From Paramecium pentaurelia (lineage: Eukaryota > Ciliophora > Oligohymenophorea > Peniculida > Parameciidae): a DNA stretch of 64,000 bases. Position numbers and translations under genes: made by a program. Numbering within the stretch: the first letter of the stretch is position 1; every line of letters starts with the position of its first letter. The stretch is from contig CAJJDO010000001.1 in assembly GCA_905183005.1 (NCBI GenBank), forward strand, positions 67,836-131,835, written 5' to 3'. A model generated the notes under the pieces. That model was not told the DNA's origin. It saw only the letters and a list, made by a program, of their open reading frames with translations, and ran no database searches. Below, one piece after another: positions 52,481-63,392 of this stretch.

Positions 52481-52971
52481 ATGTCTAGAGCAATTCGTAG
52501 ATATGTGAATGCCAAAGAAGAAATGGAATACGAGCGTGGATATACAGCTGAAGAGATGCAAGCTGCTAAATTGAGAAAGGCATTTGTTTAGAAATTTATT
52601 GCTGACTTTGACACTAATTTTTACAAAACATAAGAGGAAAGAGATTGGGGATATGTTGTTAGAAGAGAGTAATAATTTACATTTATTAACTTAGGTATCG
52701 TTATGATGTGACTTATTCCTCTATTGTTGATGGTTGGGCATGTGCTGCAGCTGTTTCTATGGTCAGAATGTTTTAGACTAAGAGATTTTCATGGGCTCCT
52801 TATTTTGTTGTTTGGCCAATTGCTTATCTTTACTTTCAACCAATTAAATTTTTGAAACACAATAAAAAATACTTTGATATGTGCAATTTGGGTGAAACAT
52901 ATTATCTTGGAAAAGAAAGAAATAAGGTTCTGGCTGAATGTAACAGAATATTAGATAGAGAGGATTTCTGA
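52481..52971 (+). CDS. small conserved-looking protein of unknown function (154 aa)
   Basis: One intron (52669-52694). The protein is basic at the N terminus (MSRAIRRYVNAKEEMEYERG), then has GYTAEEMQAAKLRKAF and FYKTQEERDWGYVVR. The middle is hydrophobic (GWACAAAVSMVRMF, APYFVVWPIAYLYF) and the end amphipathic and charged (GKERNKVLAECNRILDREDF). Codons are balanced and GC is higher than in neighbours, suggesting good expression. Size, basic start and weak membrane character would fit a ciliate-specific subunit of a mitochondrial inner-membrane complex, but that is inference from composition only. Confidence 0.75.
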
Positions 52972-53715
52972 TCCTTATAATAAAATAATAATAATAATAA
53001 TAACAAAATATTTATACAACAAAGTCTTATCTACTTTACTCTTCCTCAGATTAAAGTTTGAATCAAAATTATTAAGACTTTAATTTATTTTTTTAATATA
53101 CTAAATTACATGAATACCATTCAATTCCTTATTATTTTTATTAATAAGTTCACTGGATTGATTAGAACAAGATTGTCTAAAGCAAAAAAGTAAAACTAAA
53201 TTGATACCTTTATATTTTTTAATTCATTTTTTGTACTCCTTACTCTTAAAATAGTAATGTTTTTATGCAAAAAAAAGAGGCATAAACTATCAATGTTTAT
53301 TATTCTATGCAAATTGTTTTAATCAATATAAAAAATATATAGTATTTATTTGGATTGAATAATTGCTTACAAAAATATAAGTCTTAATCATGTTAAATTT
53401 ACTGATTTTGATATTGTATAAAGTGATAAATATTCGTATGTTCATACTGATATCTAAAATCATTAAAAAAAGGAATTTAACAATTTCAACTACTCATTTA
53501 TTAATAACAGTAGGTAATGTATTTTTGAAGGGAACAGCTTTAAAATATTACATTTCAATTGTAATTCACTTAGAAAAAAGGAACCTAAGGTGTTTGGATT
53601 TGAGAAGTAAAAAATAAATTTTGTAGAAATGAAACAGAATATGAAAACAATGTACCTTTTTGAAATTAATATTTTTCCTCTATTTTCTTCATTAAATAAT
53701 TAATTTAAAAGTTTA
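52972..53715. other. long spacer with a possible decayed frame
   Basis: Between 53390 and 53617 a frame is open for 76 codons even in the standard code. Another frame, in phase with ASF1, is open under the ciliate code from about 53390. Neither shows a domain or a usable intron. With 744 bp this is the longest gap in the window, so a dead gene is possible. Nothing here is called a gene. Confidence 0.4.
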
Positions 53716-54338
53716 ATGTCTTTAGTTAACATAACCAACATAGTCATAGATGATAAGCCCTAACCATTCTAAAGTCCTATTATAATTGACATCTACTTTG
53801 ATGTCTTGGTTGACATTGAAGATGAAATCGAATGGATGTACATTATTATTTTAATTGTAGGCTTCTCTTTATAGGTTCACCTAAAGATGAGTCACATGAT
53901 TAAATACTTGATTAGTTCTCAATGGGACCTCTTTAAGTGGGAGCTAAACATTTTACTTTAGAATGTAATCCTCCTGATTGGAAAAAAATACCCCAAAACG
54001 AATTACTGGGTATTACAGCCTTCATTCTCACTTGTTCCTACAGAGAAAAGGAATTCTTTAGAGCAGGTTACTATGTTTACACTACCTACACCTCTTAAGA
54101 GAATATAGAGAACGATCCCCCTGAAATTATTATAGAAGATATTTCACGTTAAATCTTCAATAATAAACCCCGTATAACTCGATTTGAAATCGATTGGAAA
54201 GGGACCAATTAAAATTAAAGTACTCCTGAGCATGTTGATAATAAATAATTTATGTTTTAAGAATAGTAAGAAAAATAGTCAGCAGATGTGACTGAAGTCG
54301 ATGATCCATAACTTATCTAGAATGTATTCGACTCTTGA
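53716..54338 (+). CDS. ASF1: histone chaperone ASF1 (199 aa)
   Basis: One intron (53838-53860) restores EWMLLFIGSPKDE, matching the EWKLIYVGSAESE segment of the family. The start MSLVNITNIVIDDKPQPF is diagnostic. Further conserved blocks are DQILDQFSMGPL, FILTCSYREKEFFRAGYYV and NNKPRITRFEIDW. The 155-residue immunoglobulin-like core binds the H3-H4 dimer during replication-coupled and replication-independent chromatin assembly. A short acidic/Gln-rich tail follows (TEVDDPQ). In ciliates this chaperone serves both the micronucleus and macronucleus. Confidence 0.96.
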
Positions 54339-54711
54339 AAAATATATATATATATATATAACTAATTAAGTTAAAATTTTAATAATAATTAATTAAAATA
54401 TATTAATGTAGTAAAAATTATATATTATAAGATAATACATTTTTATAAGATATTCATTAAATTCATATAAAAATTGTATTTCATAAATTATTACATATAA
54501 TGATGTTAATAAAGATGTTCATATACATAATTTATATCTATATTAGAGAAATTTGGATTGAATTGTTTTTATTAGATAATAGATTCAGTATTAGACTTAA
54601 ATACATAATTTATAATTGAATAAGATTGTTTCATAAGGGGTTGTGTGTAAATTTGTAGATTGAGTTTATTTTTAAAATTTATAATAAAAATTTAACAGTA
54701 ATATTAATTAA
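54339..54711. other. AT-rich spacer with TA run
   Basis: The spacer follows ASF1 and precedes the MORN gene. It starts with a (TA)n tract at about 54342-54360 and is otherwise AT-rich without coding pattern. Confidence 0.5.
54342..54360. repeat. (TA)n tract just after the ASF1 stop
   Basis: About nine TA dinucleotides, four bases after the ASF1 TGA. It lies in the expected 3' UTR/polyadenylation zone; no function is implied. Confidence 0.85.
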
Positions 54712-56127
54712 ATGATTGCATATCGAAATGGAATTTATTAGGGGACCTTGCAAAATGGTATTAAAGAAGGAATAGGAATCTTTTGGTGGCCTACCGGATC
54801 TATTTATATTGGTGAATGGTACAAGGATATGATTCATGGTGAAGGGATTATAATGATCAATGACAATATCATAAGAGCATAATTCAAAAATAATAAATTT
54901 CATGGTTTATGTGTTAATTATACGTATATTATTTAATTCTATAGTTCTAGTTAAAGTGAATTTTATAGATTTGAGTATGGATAATTAAATGGAAAATGTT
55001 TGAAGGGATAAACAGTCTCTTAATATAGGAGAGGAGATTTAATTAAAATAGATACTAATTTAGAATCTGTTGATGTTTTATTAGGTATGTTTTAGTATTC
55101 AAGTTTAGATGAATTTTAAAATAGGTTATTGGATTTAGAAGAAATTTTAGATAGAAATTAATGTACTTCTATTGGAATAACAGAAACATATCTTGGTAGA
55201 ATGAAAAGAGGAAAATAATTAGGATTAGGTATAGAGAATATGTTTACAACTGAAAAAAGGATAGGAATTTTTCATGATTAAAATATAACAAATATCGGTT
55301 AGATTTGGATGAATGGTGATATTTATACTGGGGGTTTTAAAGATAATAAATATGATGGTTTAGGTTGTTTTTTCATTAGTGTAAATTTGTTAAATATGTA
55401 ATAGGGTGAAATGAAGATGATTTAAGGAATATTTCAAAATGGAAAGTGTATTGAAATAAAAAAGAAATAACATGGAGATATTGAAATATATAAAATATTG
55501 GCTGAATAAACATTTTAATCACTTTAATAAAATACAATACAATAAAGAGTTCCTATACCTTATTTGTAATAGTGTTAATTTGAAATCTTAAACACTTGGA
55601 CATAGAATAGTATTTCTTAGATACCTTAATCAATTCAAGAAAAGGATGATAAGGATTAAACATTTTTGGAAGTAGAATTTGATATCCAGAAAGAAATTGA
55701 GATAATTTAAAAGTAATCAAATTATTATATATATATAAGTGATTAATAAAATATTGAAGCTAAAAAATTATTGTATGATGTTGTAAATAAATATTAGGAA
55801 AATGAAAATAAATTATTTCCATTATAAATTGATTAACTTTAAACATTTAGAAATAATCCTTCAGTTTTAGAAATAGAAAACATATAAGAAGAAAATCAGA
55901 AAAGTAAATTTGTATCTTCACACTCTCAATAAACAGAATATTTTCATGTGAATGATTCTAAGCAAAATTCTGGTCATAGTTGCAAGAGAATACCATTATA
56001 AACAATTAAGAATTAAATAAATTAAAATAAAGAAACTAAATAATCAATAAGAGTAACTACAATAAGTGCTAGATCAGAACCATATTCTTAAGTATTAAGT
56101 TCTAGAAAATCCTTATATAACTAATGA
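54712..56127 (+). CDS. MORN-repeat protein (471 aa, intronless)
   Basis: A single exon. The N terminus contains MORN-like units: YRNGIYQGTLQNGIKEGIG, then GSIYIGEWYKDMIHGEG. Another set lies near residues 190-240 (IWMNGDIYTGGFKDNKYDG), with the GxG spacing of the repeat kept. The second half is Gln/Asn/Ser-rich and probably disordered, ending in SSRKSLYNQ. MORN proteins in ciliates are often cortical or membrane-associated scaffolds, and some bind phosphoinositides. Repeats are fewer and more diverged than in typical MORN proteins, so fold confidence is moderate while the gene itself is clear. Confidence 0.8.
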
Positions 56128-56370
56128 TATAACTAAATCTATTAATATTATATTTATATATATATATTCTAAATCATTTATATTGTCCATTTAGAGGATT
56201 GATATAATGTTTAAATTATTTTACATTAAATTTATGATTGAATCAATCTCTTATAATTAATTATATGAATAATTAAAAAAATATTGAAATATAAATAAGA
56301 AATATATAATTCATTATTATAATATAATACATTAAAGAATGTACAACCAAAATTAATATAAAAAAGTTTA

Positions 56371-56895
56371 TCAAATATTTCTCACCTTTTGTTCAGTGAT
56401 TTTAGTTCCTTTTATTGCAGCTTCATAATAAGATCTTTCAACTTCAAAATATATTTAGAAGCCATCTACTCTTTCATTTCCAAGTAAATATTATACCCAT
56501 TTCTTTTATCCAAAAAAGATTTAACCTAGTTATCTACCAATACCTGAGTGTTGGAATAATTCATTAAAATCTTTAAAACTGTCATGATACCTAGGATTAG
56601 ACTTACGTTTTGAAATGAATTTTTAAACAACTGGACATCGAATGGACTCAACCTCAGCCACAATCCAATTTCTGAAGTGTCGACCAAAGGTATAGGGAAC
56701 ATTCTTGTAACGGCCTTGTCTTTTCTTTTTAATTGAGGGGCTTTTTAAATCTATTATATTTGGATCGGTGTCAGCCTCAGCTTAACACCAGTTATTGGTT
56801 AGCTAAAATTCAACTTAATCACACTCACTGTGTTATTATAGCTGCTCCTCCTCACTAAAACTATCTCGTCTAAGTAATGGACACATTGCCTTCAT
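56371..56895 (-). CDS. ciliate-type protein of unknown function (174 aa, intronless)
   Basis: ATG at 56895 and TGA 56371-56373; no intron. The N-terminal 55 residues are acidic and Cys/Gln-containing. A basic stretch follows (SIKKKRQGRYKNVPYTFG). A compact core then follows (RHFRNWIVAEVESIRCP, KSNPRYHDSFKDFNELF, QHSGIGRQLGQIFFG), ending in a charged helix. The basic stretch and helical core would suit a small nucleic-acid- or chromatin-associated factor, but no family is recognised. GC content in the first half is clearly above the surrounding DNA. Confidence 0.7.
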
Positions 56896-57199
56896 TTTAA
56901 TTATTTAAATTAATATACGCACAAAATCTTAGTTCATAAATGATTTTATATGGCTATAAGAAATATTTATAATCATATAAAAAATAAGGTTAATTTTTAA
57001 AAATATTATAATTGAATGATAATACATAATAAAAAACATTTATGTGAACATGATAAGAGTAATTAATTAAACAGTTATAAAATATTAATATATTATTATT
57101 ATTATTATTATATTTTTTATGTTTGAACCATAATATTTGGAATAGCGAAAATCTAAACAAGAACAAGTAGTAAATACAAAATCTAGACATTTAATTGTT
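56896..57199. other. divergent spacer
   Basis: About 300 bp between two divergently oriented genes. A short (TTA)n-like run occurs near 57090-57111. The region is otherwise AT-rich with no coding pattern. Confidence 0.5.
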
Positions 57200-59840
57200 A
57201 TGAATTAATTAAAGAAGAAAGTATTCATTATTTGATGATTCAATTTAGGAAGAAAATTGGAATAATAGATTTTATGTTTAAAATTAAAATAAAAATGAAT
57301 CCGTAGAAAAATAGAAACCAAAGTAGATCCATAATACATCTAAATTAATTGAAGTTTAAGATTATTACAATATACCTGAGTTTCATAGGTAATATAAATA
57401 TACATATTATTTAGATAGTTATTTTTGATGTGTCTGCAAACACTACCAAAAAATAATTAAGCAATTCAATTTGAAATAGAAGAAATGTAATAAAAGAAAT
57501 CACATATATAAGTATTATATAAAAAATAAATAAGCTTTGTATGTAAGCTGTTGATGCTAGAGAAAAGTGTTTAACCTTCTTGATTAATCACATTCAATAA
57601 ATATAGGATAATCCTGGAGATGAACAACTATTGTAAAAAAGTGCAGAATTAATAACACATATAAGAATACTCTCTATAAATGTTGTAGAATAAATACTAG
57701 GTTGGAGATAATACTTAATGAAATTCTTAGTCAATATACATTCCCATGAAAGTATTTCACTTCCTTATTTATATCTAAGAGAAAATTATTTGATTAAAGT
57801 ATAAATATCATATTATCATTTTTTAGATGAGAAAGGACATTTAATACATAACAAATTCAATACTATCAAACTATTATCAATTTTCAATTAAACCTGATCC
57901 TTTCTTTGTTGCTATAACAAAACCAGCTGATGATCCTAATAAAATAGTCTAATTCATTTCTAAACCTCTTTTAAAGAGAATAAAAAATTGTGAAATAATA
58001 ATATAAGATGAAGCTTTATCAATTTGCAAAGATGATAAATCAATTCATAATTAAGCAAATTCAAAAGATTAAATTAAAATGAGTCCAGAAAAATCAATTC
58101 ATCCAGGACGCATAAGACCTCCTAAGAGATAAGAATAAAGTTAAAATCAAAAAGTAATTAATTTAATAATTATAGAGAATAATATATAAATAACCAGATC
58201 AAAATGATATAAGTAATTAACAATAAAATTTAATTCCAAAAAATATTCCATTAAGATAATTTAATAAATAAGGTAGTGCTACACCTTAAAAATAAAATTC
58301 AATTAAAGTAACACCAAATGAATCAAATAATAAATAATAATAAGCATAATAGAGTCCTCCTCAATCTGATAAAAAGTAATCAAATTCAATTCTTGCAGCT
58401 GTACCTACAGTTGATTAATAAAATTTAATTACAGAAGAAGATGATACATTTAAAATAAAGAAATGTCAACTAAGTGATTAAATTATTATTGATCATTTAA
58501 ATAATATTAATGAAGATTTCAAAAAATCATGGAGAGGTGAAATATAATTAATGCAAAATTAATATGATCAATAAGATGATAGTTTTTGTTTAGGAATATA
58601 TTAAAAAGATTAATTTTTAGCTTTAGGATAATGTTATTTAGATTAATCTCTTTAAGAGAGAAGATTGATATTAAGTCATTTTTCTACAGTTGATCCATTA
58701 TAATTCTAAGAATTACTTAAAGTTATTATTAAATTTATATGGGAAATTGATCCTTGTTTAGAAATAAGAATGACTTTGTATCATTATAATTAGAATGATT
58801 CATTTTAAGCTAATAAGGAAATTACAACAAAATTGAAAGAATTAGGATTTAAATGGAAAGTTGTACAAAGTGTTAATTCAGAAACTAGATTTACAGTAAT
58901 GGGTAAAATATGAAGATATCATAGCCATTAGAAGACCTTCTGACATAGATCAACTTAAATAATTTGATCCAATATTTTTATAACATCTTTATCTTACTTG
59001 TGATAAAAATACAATATTAAACACGGATGCTTTTACTTCATTATATTGTTTGACAACTCTTAATACTAAAATAGATTTAGATGATGAAACTATTAATTAA
59101 CACAAAGATAATCTAATTAATTCAGTATAATAATAATAATATTATAATAGGAATTTGGATTTAAGGGAATTAAATTATAAGAACATACAAGTGATGAATT
59201 TCATGCCTACATTAAATAATATTTTGAGAGTTTTGATTAACTTAATCCATCAAATTCTGAAGTTTCTCTTTCATCAGATAAAGTTATAAGTAGTTTTTGC
59301 AAAGAATGTTATAGATGGGCAAATTGTAAATTAGCTTAACATCAAAGACTTATTTATAATGGATTTTAAACTGCTTCCAAAGTTGATAATGCAAAAGTTT
59401 TTATGTCTGATTCAGGAAATATAAAAGTTTATTTAATATCTACAGATTAAAGTAGTACAAGTATTTTTGTATTTGAATGTAAATTATTAAATATATTATA
59501 GATGATGATGAAATTACATTGCAAAAAGTTTAATCCATTCTAAATTAATGTGGATTATAAGTTCCAATTGATTAAAATCTTTATATTCCATAATTCATTG
59601 TTAATAGTAAGGTTAAGTATTCAGAAAATGTAATTGGATTAGGAAGGTTTAGTACAGCTTATAGACCAAAGATGGTTGATATTTAAAATGCTTAAGGTTA
59701 CATAATTAAACCTCCATTTGTTTTTGGTATTGAATAATAAATAATATTTTATAGGAATCATAAATGAAGATTTTAATGAGATTACAGGAATGCCAAATTT
59801 GTTTTTTAAAGTTTAGGATACTCATTGTATCTAACTATGA
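57200..59840 (+). CDS. large ciliate protein of unknown function, nine introns (804 aa)
   Basis: The introns are 57221-57248, 57389-57414, 57512-57534, 57799-57826, 58154-58175, 58903-58924, 59125-59150, 59479-59501 and 59727-59754. The spliced frame is exactly 805 codons. Residues about 60-215 are helical (CLTFLINHIQQIQ, ILGWRQYLMKFL, KPDPFFVAI). A Gln/Asn-rich linker follows to about 370. The next 150 residues alternate strands and helices (FCLGIYQKDQFLALGQCYL, RLILSHFSTVDP, LKELGFKWKVV) in an order that loosely recalls a GNAT acetyltransferase, without a clear acetyl-CoA loop. A C-terminal region begins near CKECYRWANC and ends with GRFSTAYRPKMVDIQ. The function is unknown; the GNAT idea is weak. 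Confidence 0.8.
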
Positions 59841-60373
59841 TCAATAATTTTTTTATTTTTTTTATAAAATCTTTGACATCTAGATATTTATGAATTCATA
59901 ATCAAATCCAAAAATTTTAACAAAATAAAAATAAAAATGAAACTATATAATTTATTAACTAGAAATTAAGATAAAGAACTTGAATTGTATATTCATTTTA
60001 ATACTTTGTAACCCAATAATTCTTAATAAAATGTATTACTTTTGAAAAAAATGGAAATTACTAAAAATAAAATATAATTAATTATATATATCATTAATTA
60101 AAATTTGAGCCATTCTCTATATTTTTATAGATAAAAATTGTAAATTTGATAAAACCCTATGTTTTTATTGAAAGTATTTTAACCTTAGAAATATATTCAT
60201 TTTATTATAAAGAATATATAAGTACAAATTTTAGGCATTAATTTATAATATTAATTTATTAATTATATAATTAATTACATATTAAAATAGATTAAATGTA
60301 TGAGGAAAGAAAGGATACTTATATTAAATATAATTTTAAAGGTTTTTAATTGAATAATCTTTTGTAATAATCA
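59841..60373. other. AT-rich convergent spacer, no gene seen
   Basis: About 530 bp between two convergent stops. It is very AT-rich with T runs, and no frame or structured RNA stands out. Confidence 0.5.
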
Positions 60374-61342
60374 TCATTTAATAAATTATAATAGTTTTCT
60401 TTAATTTAACTTCAAATTAACCAACTATTGCATATATTCAAGAGTAACAAAAAATATCTAATTGTGCTTCACAAGACAGAATTGTAGTGACATAGCATCA
60501 AATAAATTAAGATCTAGAATAGAAAGTGTTTCATATTCTACTATAGTCTTTTCTATTATACTGGATTATTGAGGTAAAATCCGCATAGAATTTTTATCAT
60601 ATTTAGGTAATTAATCAATTGCAAATTAAACTCTTTAGATAAGATTATCAATATTGTTATATTCAGATTATAATTTGATAAATCTTGAAATTAGATCTGT
60701 TTGACTTCTTTTTGGTTATATAATCTTTTATATTTTCTTCCAATCGAAGTTTAATTAAATAGCTTTTTAGAGTAATAAGATGTCATCCTAAATAGTGAAT
60801 GGAGTTTTTTATAAAGTAGGATCTATAATGTTGTTCCATCTGTGTTTACAATTTATTTTATTCTTATCAAGCCTCAAAGCTATTTCTAACCAATTTAGCT
60901 ATTAATTTCGAAATTAAATCAACTTATTGTCTTATTCATTGGTCCAATTATCTTGCAGACTAATCCAATAAGCTTTAACTTCTTAAAGAGGTTTATTTAA
61001 GACTTATGAAATTTCAGGCCAGAATTGATGATTAACTCCAAGTTTACAGATAGTTTTAATCAACCAGTCTTATTAAGATTTAGTAAATGAATCAGTATCA
61101 GAGTTAGCAATGAGTTAATCATTTTCATTTTCATGGAATATTTGAACATTATATAGAGTGAGCATTTATTGTAGATTCTGACTTAATTGTGTAAAATTGA
61201 GTGACAAAGATTCAAGAAATTCTTTAAATTAAGTTTAAGACATGGTTGATATTTTGACTAGTTTTTGTGGTGCTTTCTGTAATAGATAAGGTGACTTTCT
61301 CTTAATAAATTATAGTTCATTTGATTAGCGAATATTATTCAT
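60374..61342 (-). CDS. Myb/SANT-like DNA-binding protein (322 aa)
   Basis: ATG at 61342 to TGA 60374-60376, single exon. Residues about 95-240 contain helical units spaced by conserved tryptophans: WLIKTICKLGVNHQFWPEI, NWLEIALRLDKN with CKHRWNN, and DDILLLQKAIQLNFDWKKI with a following RF. The third-helix pattern CKHRWNN closely matches the recognition helix of Myb repeats, so DNA binding is likely. No activation domain or catalytic motif is seen. The gene starts 52 bp after the stop of phosphofructokinase on the same strand. An upstream in-frame TGA supports this ATG. Confidence 0.75.
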
Positions 61343-61394
61343 AAAGAATGTTATAAATTGTGTTTTTAATAGATATTATGCTTTTTCAATATTC

Positions 61395-63121
61395 TCAATT
61401 TTATTATTATTTTTATTAGATCATCTATTCTTCATTATTCAAAAATGAAGGTTAACCAGTGCTGGCTAACAATCTTTGCCATTCTCGACTGTCAGCAACA
61501 ACTCTATTCGAATATTTTCCTGATAGTAACTCTTCAATGGGAATATAAGCTAATCTATTATTAACATGACCAACAGTGAATCCTGAAAAACCAGCCATAG
61601 CACCATGAACAGCATTTTGAGCTAATTAAGTGCACATAATTTTATCATGAGGATTAGCAGGAACTGTTCTGATCATATATGTAGGATCAATGTGTTTAAG
61701 AGTGATACCCATTCCTTTGTTTTTGCAATATTTTGTAAGTTCATCCTTAACAATGACTCCAACATCCTAAGGTTTTTTGTTACCTGAAGCATCAGTTTCC
61801 AAAACATTCACTTTATAATCTAACATAGCATCACCAGCTCCTTCAGCAATTACAAGAACTAAAGTGCCCTTCTTCTTAAGTCTTTAATAACAGTATTCCA
61901 AAAGACCTCTATCTCCATATAATTCAAATTTGAATTCTGGTATCAAACATACATGTGCATCTCTTGAGGCATTACATGCAGACATAGCAATGAATCCAGC
62001 ATTTCTACCCATTAGTCTAACTAATCCCACACCATTTTCTGCACAATTAGCTTCAACATATGCTGATTTAATAGCATTGATTGCTTCCTAATTATATATA
62101 TATTATTGTATTTACTTCAACAGCTGTTTCAAAACCAAATGATTCATCAATAATAGCAATATCATTATCTATAGTTTTAGGTATACCAACAATTGATATC
62201 TTAAGTTTTCTCTTTCTTAATTCTTTAAACAATTCTAAGACTCCTCCATGAGTTCCATCTCCACCTAAACAAAATACTTAATTAATTCCATGATTAACTA
62301 TTGCCTCTACAATTTTATTTAAATCAAATCCTCCTCTTGATGAACCTAATATAGTTCCTCCCAAATTATGTATATTTTTAACATAATTTGCATCAAACTT
62401 TATCCAATCATATGTATAAAATCCTTTATATCCATACTTTATTCCATAAATATCTTAAACTCCATAATTGTAATGCAATGACATATATAATTCTCTAATT
62501 ACCACATTCAATCCTGGACATAATCCTCCACATGTTACTATTGCAGCCTACATATTAAAATATTTATACCTTCACTGTTTTTGGATCAAAGAATAATGAT
62601 TTACGTGGTCCTGCTCTCAACCATTTCTTTGTCTAATCTATTCTTTTACCAGGACCAAATACAGCAGTATTAATTACATATGATCCACAATAGATAAAGG
62701 CATCATCTGGTAAAAATCCACCTCCTCCAAAGACCGATCTCAAATTGCCTTCACCTAACAATGGTGATTTAATATTTGGAAATTCATCATCTAATCCTAA
62801 TGAAAGATGATTCACTCTCTCAATATCACATGTGGCACTATTTAAGAATTTAATTTCATCAAGTAATGGATTTTCAGAGTTTAAGAGTGCCTCTGGAACT
62901 GGAGCCTGTTTTGAGTTGACTATATTAATATCTTATAATACCAAATGATCTCTTTCTAAGTTATAGACTCCTTATAGGTTTTGGATCCTCTTCTATCTAC
63001 TTTCTATTTAATCGATTTATTAGAAAATCTGTGATCAATCCAGATGCCAATGTAATTCCAGCATAAAAGAGAGTGGAATCTAAATGTATTATATTATCTT
63101 ATATTTACTTGATTCACTCAT
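61395..63121 (-). CDS. PFK: ATP-dependent phosphofructokinase, plant-like clade (541 aa)
   Basis: The introns are 63080-63108, 62920-62941, 62548-62569 and 62088-62115. The catalytic core shows VTCGGLCPGLN, LGGDGTHGG near residue 260, PKTIDNDI near 288, LMGRNAGFIA, and CLIPEF followed by an ...VIAEGAGD segment. GGDGT (not GGDD) indicates ATP rather than pyrophosphate as phosphoryl donor. The family converts fructose 6-phosphate to the 1,6-bisphosphate in glycolysis. Sequence style fits the plant/protist PFK group. Residues 1-25 are hydrophobic (LFYAGITLASGLITDFLI), an unusual N terminus that could be a targeting or membrane segment. About 90 residues precede the core. Confidence 0.95.
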
Positions 63122-63392
63122 TTAGATAATTTTAATTAAATAAATAATAAATCATAATGACAATCATATATTATTCATTCTTAAATTGAGAGAAGAGTAA
63201 TTAAAGTGCATCTTAATGAATATCTTTTTCATTTATTTATAATTATTTATATTTTAAAAAACCTTTTCTCATTTTTATTCAAATCCTTTTTATTGTCTTC
63301 CAAAACATATATCTAATACATGTATATCTAATATCATTATTTTCATAATTAATTAAATAAAATAGTTGTTTAATTTTAGTATTTTAATTAAA

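Noticed and set aside
53390..53617. 76-codon frame open in the standard code
   Set aside because: Hydrophobic AT-driven composition, no domain, not joined to ASF1 by any intron. Kept only as a possible remnant in the spacer note.
54342..54360. TA run as an excision site of an internal eliminated sequence
   Set aside because: A TA dinucleotide alone is uninformative; without micronuclear sequence no eliminated segment can be claimed.
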